64,000 nt of DNA, from NCBI GenBank assembly GCA_900708905.1, contig CAADRB010000071.1, positions 301,825 to 365,824 of the forward strand, given 5' to 3'. The position numbers and the translations under genes were made by a program. Positions 1 to 10,800 of this stretch are shown one piece after another (position 1 is the first letter of the stretch; the number at the start of each line of letters is the position of its first letter). This DNA comes from Hymenolepis diminuta. Its lineage: Eukaryota; Platyhelminthes; Cestoda; Cyclophyllidea; Hymenolepididae. Below the pieces are notes generated by a model that made no database searches, had not been told where the DNA came from, and saw only the letters and a program-made list of their open reading frames with translations.

Positions 1-3000
1 TAAAATTTATTCCTTTAAATAATATGAGCCACTTTTTTATTTGTCTGAAATATTATGTGTTTCAAACATTCAATTCTAATTAAATTTTAGATTGAAGTGT
101 TGATGTCCTGACTTTTATATTGTCCCGATAACAATTTCAAACAATAAATTCCGTTATTATTATTTTCGTTTTAGTGAAAATTATGCATCTACTTCGAACA
201 TCTCTGCTTTACAATTAAATTCATATATACTGAAAAATTGCTCATAGAATTCAGAAATATGTTACTTCTAAAAACTTCAGCAGAATGTGAAGGCATTTTG
301 TAGCTCAAGTTAATTATTGTATTAAGTATAATTTCACATCGTATGTGCTTTATTCAGGTATACTTTGCTACTGTCTTATTAAAGTTATTTTTTATTCTCA
401 CTTAGCCAATTTCTGGAAGAAAATAATTTTATTGTTATGTTAAAAGATTTCGAAATATATATGTAGATATGTATATGATTAATAATTTCAAGTTTAGCCT
501 CTTAAGATTATTTAGTAAACAGGATTTTCGCCAATAGCTTATATTTCAACATTTTTCCTAATCAGCGCATGAAACATAAACGAGTGTTCAATTTTAGAGA
601 TATTATGGCAGCAACAATATACGGGCACGTAACTCATTTCCAATATTTTTATTTGCATGATTCTTTGATACAATGTTTATTTCTCTTACTTCTAAATCTA
701 TGAAAAGTGACACATTCTGATAATTTTTATTCTGAACAATATAATCTAAAAAATAATCCAAACGGAATCGATTTTTTATTACTTCTTTTTTCCAAAGTGT
801 ATTTAGGAATTTATGCCAATTTTGAGCATAAATTAGGGTCTTATATATTTATTTTGAAAAAGGTTTCAAAAATGCTTTAACAAGGAATTAAATTTCTAAT
901 CGAGAAGAAACAAATTTTCCTGGTATTGATTCATTAAATAATGGTATAATGCGTCTCACGTATCTATAACGTAATTGCAAAACGAAGCCGATCGTGTAGG
1001 TCACCTCTGACACGACCGGATATCACTTTATCTTAAAATATAATCCTATATAATGTTGCCTTGCATTGTCGATTCATGATTATAAAAGGTCACTAATGTT
1101 AAAATTTTAAATTACAATTTATAATCTATTGTTTCCTTCTTAAACTTTACTTCCCAGATTCATTTCGGGAAAATTTACCATATATTCGAAAGAACTGTTA
1201 AGAACGTATTATTTAACAAGTGTGAAAATTAGCTGATTATATATGCATCTGTATTCACGTTTTTTTTAAATTTCATAGTCACCTCGAATTCAAAATACAG
1301 ATTTTATTTAACGAGGGACCAACTTGACAATTCTGAATAAAGTTTTTGATCAAATCAGTGGAAAACGTTCAGAGAACTAGTTGAGTTTGTATAAAAATAC
1401 AGTTTCTACTTGCAATGGACTTACTCAAATACTCCTTAAGGATTTTTCTATTATTTGAATATTTCCATATTTTTATACGTTTTCTTTCACTGTTGTCATT
1501 TCACTATTTAGTAAATTTGAATAAACAGTTCAAATGCTAATTCAAAGTAGGGCTACTATAAAGTTACATTTTGGTGTTGGTGCTTTAAATCATTAGCAGT
1601 CTGTTAACTTTGCTACTAATTTTTTTCAGTAGTTCAGTACATCTTAAAATGTTAGTATTATTACCTTAACACAAATTCCAATAAATGTTCAACAACCCCT
1701 TTACCAAATATGTTGCCAGTCATGTTTGTTACAATTCAACAAATCAGTTCTCAAAATCTGCCACTTCATTTATAAATGAATTGGGCATATTTATTTTATA
1801 AAAAATAGAGGATCATAAATGAAAACTAGAATTGTTTGGAGGTTGATGGTACCATGCGATAAATAGATGCGGCGCAAGTGACAAATAAGGTGATTAATTG
1901 GATCCATATTTCGAGTTTCGCCACATCGAACTAGTATCAATATTTTCTAAAAATATTTATTTCGTATCACAAAATAAAGGCTTTATTACTTGTAACCACA
2001 TATTAGTGGAAAGACAGATCACTTTTAAGAGAAAGAACCAGAGTTAGGATATTAGAAGAATCCCACTGCACCTGAGCTTCAGAATTATCAAATCAATTGA
2101 ATTTCAATTTGAAATTCCTTCGAACTAATTCTTTTTCACCATGAAATAGAAAGTATGAGACACAGTTATCATGTGATTTCATGACATCCTCTTTTCACAG
2201 TGTTCTTGGAGCACTTATTTACTGAATGAAGGAGTCTACTTCCTGTTGGATTATCTACCGAGTTCGTGGCGATGGTTCCGTCAGTGCCTTCTATTTATTA
2301 ATTTTCTGAGTCAACTATATGTACCTACATTCTCACGCGTATCCTTTCGATTGGGGTTAATGTCCAACAAAATGATGAATTCATTTCTTCATGCAATTCA
2401 TGCAATTCTCACCGAACAAGGGTTTTTCATCCGTATGAATTTTCCTTAACCAGATCTTTCTCTGCGAGCGAATTTAGAGGTATTCCTTTTTGGGTAGATG
2501 AATTTTGGTCAGTAAAATATCTGTCCAGTGCAGTTTTATCTCAAATTGACTTTTCAGAAAATCAACAGTAACTTAAAAACTTAAGTTTGGTAATACTTAT
2601 CAAAGTCAAACACTTTGACTTGATACTGACGTAAGGTGTAACAGATGACATATTTGAAGTGACTGAGAGACGGTCCTAGTTTATTATTTGAAAGCTAATA
2701 AGATTTACTCATCGACATTCAGCAGCATTGTTTAATTAGAGATATTACTTCTAGTCCTGCTGAGTGAAACAATATCGATATTTATCCATATCTATCTTTC
2801 ACACTTTATCTGCTCCTTCTTTTGGCGAAATTCTTTTTTTGTTACCCATAAAGACCAAAATTTTGATTTTTTCACTTCAAGAAGGTCTTGAACGGTAGAG
2901 TGATTTAATACTGATTAAAGGGAGAAGATTGAGTGAGCAGAAAGTGGTCAGCATACCAAATTTCGATCTGTGAATTCTAATTTCCCGATGCATTGTTCAA

Positions 3001-3440
3001 TGACATTTCAAAGCTAATTTTTCGAAGCTTAAATTTCAGGATTTGTCACCTTTAGACTGAGTGAGTCCATATTCATGGGCTTCAGCGTTTATTGACCAAT
3101 TCATTAATTTGGTTGTTTGATCATGCTCTTCGGATGCATTTTTCTCCGAACGACTGAGACGCCAGGTTAGAACTCACAAGAATTCATTCAAGATAAGCCG
3201 TTTACAGTGAAAATGAAATATTGTGCATTGAGTTCTAGATGTAAGCATTTAACGACATGAGTTCAGAAATTGTTCCGTGTTCATCCGCCGTAAAATCTCT
3301 AACTAGGATGAAGAAATGACAACTATTCACAGAATGGGCATTGCTTTAAATTCAAGTTTAAAAAATCGCTTAACATTTTGCTATTTTGTAACTACCTAAT
3401 TATGTATATTCATAAAATATGACTCTTCTGTGTTGCTGCT
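1..3440. other. AT-rich intergenic DNA, no gene seen
   Basis: No open frame here looks like protein. The longest is a 67-codon frame at 2246-2449 with no recognisable motif. A short tandem duplication of a 9-base unit (tgcaattca) sits near 2391-2407. Base composition is uniformly AT-rich. I see no RNA gene or diagnosable repeat family in this stretch. Confidence 0.6.
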
Positions 3441-3448
3441 AAGATCTA

Positions 3449-3600
3449 TCTGTCCACTAGATACTGCTAGAGTACTGCTGACTCAGATTAGAAAGAGAGG
3501 AGTTAAGGTAGAATACTGTTTCTTCGTGTTGTTAATGTTAGAAGATCAAAACGCTGGGCTGATAACGATTTTACTCCCAAATAACTTTTAAGCTGTCCAG
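3449..3600 (+). repeat. Dispersed repeat family C, copy 1
   Basis: This segment aligns by eye with 60812-61020 in the same orientation. Both begin with the shared string tgtccactagat and continue through a gctgactcaga / gatgactcaga block to a purine-rich block ending in taaggta. They then share a block like atcaaaacgc...gataac...ataact. The second copy carries about 60 extra bases in the middle. The copies are clearly diverged, so this is an old interspersed element of unknown type. No terminal repeats or coding sequence were found. Confidence 0.55.
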
Positions 3601-4249
3601 AGCTACATGCCCCTCGTCTTGATAAGAGACAACCGGAGCAATCGTTGATCCGGAGGCAAAACATAACCACTGCAGCTATGGGCTCTGTTTTGTTGGACTC
3701 CTGTGAACCATTAAATAAGTAAAAATGTTTGCAATCTGCGGGTTTAAAACCGATTTTGAGGAAAGTTTTATAGGAGTTGCTTCCCGCTGAAAGATTTCAG
3801 AACGCTCAACACTCCTAGGCGGTTTACAAAATAGCCGCATTTGTGGCGCCCCATAGACCTAGAAGCAAGAGAAAGGTCAGAATTTCAATCTCACTAGCCT
3901 TCCAAATATCTGCTCAACGACCACTGAAAATTGATGAGGTCAGTATGTGTGTTTGTTTTAGGAAACCAGTGGTGGCGTCGATATGCTTTCGGATTCTTCA
4001 TAACCCATTATAAAACCTTTAATATTGTTCCATCATCACGTCTCCTTTAGCCAAGACGAAGACAAATAATCGAAAATGCAGTCATTCACTGAGTCAAAAG
4101 GCATACAATCTTTGATGGAAGACTCCCAGAAATTAATTTTTGTATCTGAAAAATTTCCTAATCAATCATAATCTACCAAATCTGTACATTCTTTTTTATA
4201 ACTGCTCAAATGCTCTTTGTGAAATTACACTCTGCAAGAACTCAGGAAG

Positions 4250-4390
4250 AAGAAGGAAAAAGACTTTTGGCTCAAACGACGGTTTTCTATTAATAAAATA
4301 AATTCACTCATATCGAACTGGATAAGTGATAAATGATGGGCTACTTGGTTGGCCAATAACTGAAGCGACGAGTTCTTCACTAGTCTAACA
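4250..4390 (+). repeat. Dispersed repeat family E, copy 1
   Basis: This matches 50925-51075 in the same orientation. Shared blocks include ggaaaaa, caaacgacggttttct versus caaacaacagctttct, and ggccaataactgaagcgacg versus agccaataaccgcagcgacg, followed by a ttcttcac / ttctccac block. Divergence is roughly a quarter of positions by eye. The element type is unknown. The surroundings (3600-7250) hold no gene I can support. Confidence 0.5.
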
Positions 4391-7250
4391 TATTCGAATG
4401 CGAGCGTAAAAATTCAACAGTCAACAATGCAATGCACGAGATGGGACTTGGGATTTTTTCGGGTGGACCGAAAATGCTCGATTAGGCTTCTTGAAATTTC
4501 TGAATTCCGTCTTTGTTGATCCAGTAACCACTATGTATTTTGTAATTTGTGAGTAATTGGATTTTTCCTCATTTTTTAGCAGTTGCGAACTATACTCAGT
4601 CAACCGAGTCAATTATGATGGATGTAGATCATCCTATTATAATCACTGATTCTTCAAAGTTCGACAGAGTTCAGAACTGGGAAATCGGGAAACTAGGAAA
4701 TTGACTAGAATGAAACTTAATCCTTATTGTAGCACATTTATTTGTCATAAAATGGAGATGTCGAATGGAGATGTTCCTCGAGATTACGTTCTCTTATCCA
4801 TTAATTTCCGTATTTTGATTTGTCCCAAATGGGTATTTAAAATTTTTCAATGTTGGGTTGGGCTACAGCCGGGAAATCTGAGGTAGTATTCCAAATTTCC
4901 CGCCAGATTACTTCAAATTCCTTATTTAAATTAGAGACTTAACTGATAAGTCATTAGGTCAATCTGTTGTCGTTAGGAATTTCAGCAATTATATTGATCG
5001 TGAACTGCAGATGCCGATCACAGATTTATACTTTTATTAAACTTATCTCATAACCCCTGCCAATTTCTTTTTGAAGCCGAAGCCATTTGCAGAACAGCGA
5101 GATAAAAGGAATGGACTCAAAAACTCAAAAACCACCTTCTCCGTCAAGTCCTTCAGATAAATGAACCAATCCACCAGTCAAACAATGCAACCTCGGTGGT
5201 AGTAGAGATGTAATACTGATCTAATCTGATGGCTGCTCCACTACAGGCTGAGAAATATTAATGGCGCTCTAGCGGAGCCACTGAGGATTTCAAGTGTAAC
5301 ATTCCACATCCTAGCATTTTATCGGTTACTGCAGTATTCGATCGATTTTGCTCTGTTTGGTACGCGTAAAGTAATAATTGGCGACCAATAATTGATTGAC
5401 CTGACAGGCTTCGTTACGCCTTTAATTATTTCTGAAACCAACGATGGCTATCATCACAACCAGTAGATATCTCATGATGCAACATACAACTTTTTTTCCA
5501 ATGGGACTTTATACATAACCTTTCTCAAACAATTTTATATTTCCAAATCCACGTCCTCGAGATCCGCTGTCTTTTATGAACGGACACATACTCACAATAC
5601 TGCTATTAATGTAAAGTAGCAACCTGTTCATCACCAAATTTACTGACTCCGGTTGCCACCTTCACTGCATACATCCCCCAATATAATATTCACAAAAAGC
5701 AAAATCTTCATCGCAAACACTTTTGTTTCGAACAGCAAGATGCGAGTGTGCGATTGTCCTTTCAAGGTGACATCGGAATATTTACAGATAACGAAAGTAT
5801 GACAAAAAAAATGATAACAGCTGTCAACCTTGGTTATTATTACTCACAACAAAGCAAAATAATTGCAAATAAAACCGTGAGAAAGCATTTGAACAAGGGA
5901 AGCGGTAAAATTTTGACATTAAAAGGTAAATTAGGGAGAAAGTAGAAATCATGAATAAAATTGAGTTATTAAACAAATGTTCCCCTATTTAGATTCTTGT
6001 TGCGCACTTTTGATTGAATAGGTATAGTTCACTGCCTCATGTTCTGATGGTCCACTATCCGCATTTCAGGATTTGTCTCCTGGATCTCTGAATAAATTCG
6101 GTTACCAATTGATTAACTTTGAGTATTGGATTTGTCATTTCTATATTTCTTCTGATGTTCGTGATACTATAGTACTACAGACTCATATTCACAGTTTACT
6201 AGTTCGAAATATCACATAATGACACATAAGGAGCAAGCACAGACAATCCCTCTAAGCGCTCTTTATTTCTCTGGCTTCTCACAGCCAGAGTTGTCCTCGA
6301 TCAGTACTGACGCCTCTCCCTCCTCTCCTTATTCCACTTCCCACACCTTACCCCTCTCATTCACTTCCAATTATCCAATACTAAATCCGGAAAAGACTAC
6401 AGTATCCTTTTAACTTTTGGGAAAATCATTGAATTTATGTTGAGAAATCCAGTCTAATTAGGTAGAGCTCTTAAAGTAACGTTACTGGCTGGATTATTAT
6501 AACTTTAACACCAACAGAGCGATGCTAGCTAATTAGATTTCAACATAAAAGAGCTCACCTGATTTCACTAATGGTTAACTCAAATATGCTTACTCGATTA
6601 CTATTAAATCGTGCAATTTAAAATGTATAATTATTCCAGTTTCCTCAAAGACAGCCTAATAGACCTCTGGTGAGCACTACAAACATTTAAACTACTTTAA
6701 AGCAGTTGTTTTCGAGTTGTAGAAGTGATGAATGTATCGAAATGACATAGCTGACAATTAAATTTAATATCTTTAATTCAATAAACGCGGTGGACATAAA
6801 CTTAGAAACCTGTAGGTCACACTCTTAACACGTTGCAGTAAACTCAGCCTGTCAGTTGAAATGTGGACAACCGGATGAGTCTAAAAGTAAAAATTATTGC
6901 GACTATTTTGATGTCCTAACTATATTCTCTATTTCTACTCGACCCCTGCTTCTCTTCACTCCTTAACTGACAATTCTACGGTTCCCTGCTTTAAATATTG
7001 CCATTTCTGTATTATTATGCATAATAATAATGATAAGAGATACCTTACATTATTTCAGTGCAGCAGTAATAGTCTAGTGTGCCTCCTTTTAAGAAAAATT
7101 TTGTCTTGTGCCTCTATTTGTTAATAATCTAGCGAAAGGGAAACGCGATTTAATATATCCGCTTTCATTTGCACAACTAATTGTTTGTACACAGACGAAA
7201 ATAATATAACGTTAAAGAAAGAAGCTCAAAAAGAGCGTAAAACATTTAAA
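4391..7250. other. Intergenic DNA upstream of the G-alpha-o promoter
   Basis: Only short, unconvincing open frames occur here, for example 4701-4886, 5748-5945 and 6219-6413. None shows a protein motif, biased composition or consistent splice sites. The stretch is ordinary AT-rich spacer that probably contains further decayed repeats too diverged to delimit by eye. Confidence 0.5.
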
Positions 7251-7370
7251 ATGAGTAGTAGTCGGCTGATCAGTGCTGTCAGTATCGTCCTGACAAACGA
7301 GAGCTATGCACTGCGTGTCCCAACGCTCTTTTGCACGCGCATACACCTCCGCACGCCCAAACACAAGCCC

Positions 7371-7384
7371 GTTGCCGTGGCAAC
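7371..7384 (+). promoter_or_regulatory. RFX-type X-box, GTTGCCGTGGCAAC
   Basis: The site consists of two perfect inverted half-sites, GTTGCC and GGCAAC, around a two-base centre. This is the classical X-box bound by RFX-family factors (DAF-19 in nematodes). It lies about 480 bases upstream of the G-alpha-o start codon, in the CpG-rich promoter-like segment with CCAAT boxes downstream. Binding is inferred from the motif only. Confidence 0.6.
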
Positions 7385-7850
7385 GATCTCACGCACAACG
7401 TACCTGTACAACACACAAGCCCCTAAAATTGCCTGCTTTTCTTCCGCTTGTGGCCAATCCTTGGTTAGCATTATGTATTGAACGCTTGTGGGTTGGCCAA
7501 TAGACGACCACCTGAGGCATGCACGTCTGCACTTTAGCCATTTCTTGTGGCCATCTAGAAGTGCGTGCGTATTATTCTGAATGCATCGTTAACCAATCAG
7601 CTTGGAGTTGGATAGAGTGGGGAGAAATCTGCCTTTCCTAACTTTGGGCAAGAACGAACGTGTGCGTAATAAGAGGAAAGAGAACGAAATAGTGTGTGAG
7701 TGTGTACGTTTTGACGAGGACACGAGATTGAAAGTGAGGCCAACTCATTCATTGATTAATCGCTAAACTCACTTATTCTTTCGGATTTATCTTTCATACT
7801 TTCTTTTCCTTCAATTTCGACTTTTTGTCGTGGCCTTCTTTTCCCAATCT

Positions 7851-7861
7851 CCTTAGACACC
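7851..7861 (+). promoter_or_regulatory. Candidate splice acceptor just upstream of the start codon
   Basis: A pyrimidine-rich tract ends in ccttag at 7851-7856, directly followed by acacc and the ATG at 7862. This is a good 3' splice site. It could accept a spliced leader, which is common in flatworm mRNAs, or close a 5' UTR intron. GTGAG donor-like sites occur upstream near 7692 and 7733. The sequence does not decide between the two. Confidence 0.45.
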
Positions 7862-10800
7862 ATGGGATGTACGCTGTCAAAGGAGGAACGTGACGCTTTA
7901 GAACAAAGTCGTAATATCGACAAAAAACTCAAGGAAGATGGAATGCAAGCTGCTAAGGATGTTAAACTTTTGCTCCTTGGTACGTGGCTTTCAAATATCC
8001 GTCTTGTTCATTAGGTTGGATTTATTAATCATTGAGCAATATGATAAAACTACCCTCAATTACAGCTAAAATTATTAATTACCCTGATAAATTAAACCAA
8101 TTTTCTAATTATACACTCAATATGCTCGTGCGCATTTTCACTCGAAATTTAACAGGCTGATGAGTCAACTACAAGGCAAGTCAAATCGATCGATACTGAC
8201 ATGATGACTCATCCCATGGGGTCGTGACACGCGTCAAAACATATTAACATGACTTTATTATAAGTTTTTGTTGATTGATTGACCAAATTCTAATAAAGCA
8301 TTGAGGATATACTAACTTAATGAATCACGGATTGGCTAATTTTACTAATTACAAATCGATAATTTAATTATGCTATACTTTTGTTGGTCTGTGCCAAATT
8401 ATTGGCTAGTTGACATTGTGATTCCTGGAGGAATATTGCTGTTTTAATCAAATTAAAAGACAATCAGTTTCTGGCAAATAGCTAACAACAACGTCATAAA
8501 CTAAATAAATAATACAGAAAAAAATTTTTTTCTACCAATTAGGGGAACTTAGAGCTTAAAATTTCTGTTTTTTTGCGATAATTTTTCTCTCAAGTTTCGA
8601 CACAATGTGTTTGCATATGTATGAAGTAGGGACTTTTTCAAGACTTTCCATGACATAGGCCAAGCAATTTCCTCTCTCCAAAGTGGGAGAAAAGTTGCCC
8701 AGTTTTTTGTTTTTACTTTGGTAGTGATTTTCCAATGCGATTAGAACCAGACGACAACATATTTGAAGCCAGTTTTTCTCCAATATATTTTGAATTTATC
8801 AAAATTCTAATTAGTTTTGCATTTCAAAAACAGCATAATCAGCTCTCAAAACTGAAGTTAATGAGGCTTATTTCAGATCAAAAATACAGAAGAAAGACGA
8901 TTCAAAAAATCGGAAGCCTTAAATGACTATTTACATCTTATTTCAATCTAACATTCACAGTTGACTAGGATCTTACTTTCGCTTTGTGCGGCAAATAACA
9001 GTTGTGTGTCTGTGCTTCATAGAGATTTAAATAAGGCGCCTGTTATTAGCTTGGTTTGTTAGAACTAAAATTGGAACTGTATCCTTGAAAGCGACCTCAT
9101 ATTTCATCGAATTGCGTCATAGTATCCAGTGTTGATATAGCGGCTGAAGAAAAAATAAGAATATGGTCGTTTTACGCGCCCCTTGATCTCCCATTTCTGT
9201 TTAGTCATCATTGTGACCAATAAGAAAATGGTATTTTGGGCAACGCACTGAAGAAATCGCTGCCAGAAATCTTAAAATTCCCACCTTTAATTATTCTATC
9301 TATGATTAGATTTAATCAGTTATTGGTTGGCTGCTTGACTGGCAAGTTGGAGATGGCTGAAATTGATCGTGTCTGAAAAAATCAATAATCGATTATTTCT
9401 CTCCTGATTTCAGGCGCTGGCGAATCAGGCAAGAGTACAATCGTGAAACAAATGAAGTAAGTGACTTTTTCAATAATGATTAATCAACTAATTTTGACAT
9501 TCCTTGATGGCATATTTAAAGGTGTTAACATGTTGACTCTAAGAAGCTAGTTTTATAGATTAGTTATTAGGCTCGTAAGAGGAGTAGTAGAAGCGCAAGC
9601 TTTATGCTGTTAATCCGTTGGAATATACAGGAGCTAACTTGGCCGTGTGCGCGCGTCATAGATCAGGGGCGTGGGTGCTACTTCGACGAGGAGAGGAGAG
9701 TTGGAGGAAAAGAGATTAAAATCAGCAACAACGCCTACCAATCAGGAAGTGAGAAGGGAGAATACGTTCGCACTCATGTGCGCACGCTTTACATTAAATG
9801 CATTTCGTGCTGTGAAGATGGATGGTGAGGCGGGGAAAATATGTGTTCTAGCAGCATCCCGAAATGAAGATCCATCAACCATCCCCGAGTACTTATTATT
9901 TTTTTTGGTACTGCTCATTCATTCATGCTGGGTTTCGAACAGTGGGAAAGAAACAAAGATTCATTAGAATAAAGCTAATGTGTGAAAGATGATAGAGACG
10001 TTTTCTCTATCTTGATCTGAGACTAAATTGAATTTTTTTAACTGTCCATTACCGTTTTGAAAAATTGTAACTTAATGTTTTACTGACTGAGAGGCCCTAA
10101 TGTGAATATATATTTAAATTTGAGTTCATTGCACCTAAAACGTTAATAATCCCTTTCCAATGTGATTATTTTTATCTTTGGTCAAGATCACAGGGGATAG
10201 ATATACCCAGTAGCTTATTGAGAACAGAGTTTGGAGCGTGGGTGTATCGCGTATATGTTAAACCTCATTCATCCGTTTTACTCCGATCGGCATCAATCAA
10301 TAAAAATTTTATCCAATGAGTCCCTTTGTAGAAGTCTTTATTATAGTACTAAATCTCCCAGTTCGACTTTCTCCTCTCTCTTTGTGAATATTATATCTAA
10401 TAAAGTAAATAATGAATATCATTTCTATATGTCCGAATTGTATCTTTAATACGACACTTTTAATAGGCTTGATATTAATAGCACATACTCTCATAGTTGA
10501 GCCGAATGATGAATATTGAATCCGTGATTTCCGGCTTCGTTGTAGTAATAACGCAAAAGGTAGGCCTATCCATTTTATACAAATAATGCACAGTAAGTTC
10601 TTTGTGAGTAAAATGCTTTGTTAATTAGTTACACCTTAGAAAATGAAACATAGAGGATTTGTACGACCTCTCCCTTTGAAGATCTTCCTTATTTATTGTT
10701 AACTGAAGATTAGACCACTGCCAAACGGATTACACTTAACTACCAAGCAGAAATGATTCATAAACTTTTTACCATTGATAAAAAATTGCCTTAAGGATGC

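Larger units (their letters stand above)
7300..7861 (+). promoter_or_regulatory. Putative promoter and 5' leader of the G-alpha-o gene
   Basis: Local base composition changes here: about 7300-7700 is richer in G+C and CpG than the flanking DNA. It carries an X-box (7371-7384), CCAAT boxes at 7454-7458, 7497-7501 and 7593-7597, and then GTGT/GAGT-rich sequence. A long pyrimidine-rich run at about 7785-7854 ends in an AG at 7855-7856, five bases before the start codon. I see no clear TATA box at a convincing distance. The transcription start cannot be placed from sequence alone. Confidence 0.6.

Noticed and set aside
7185..7503. Two overlapping + strand frames of 98 and 65 codons upstream of G-alpha-o
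   Set aside because: They overlap the CpG-rich promoter-like region with the X-box and CCAAT motifs, show no protein family pattern and do not splice into the gene in frame.
8157..8200. CTGATGAGTC string resembling the core of a hammerhead ribozyme, a motif known in flatworm SINEs
   Set aside because: The required GAAA box and the flanking stems are absent at the expected distance.
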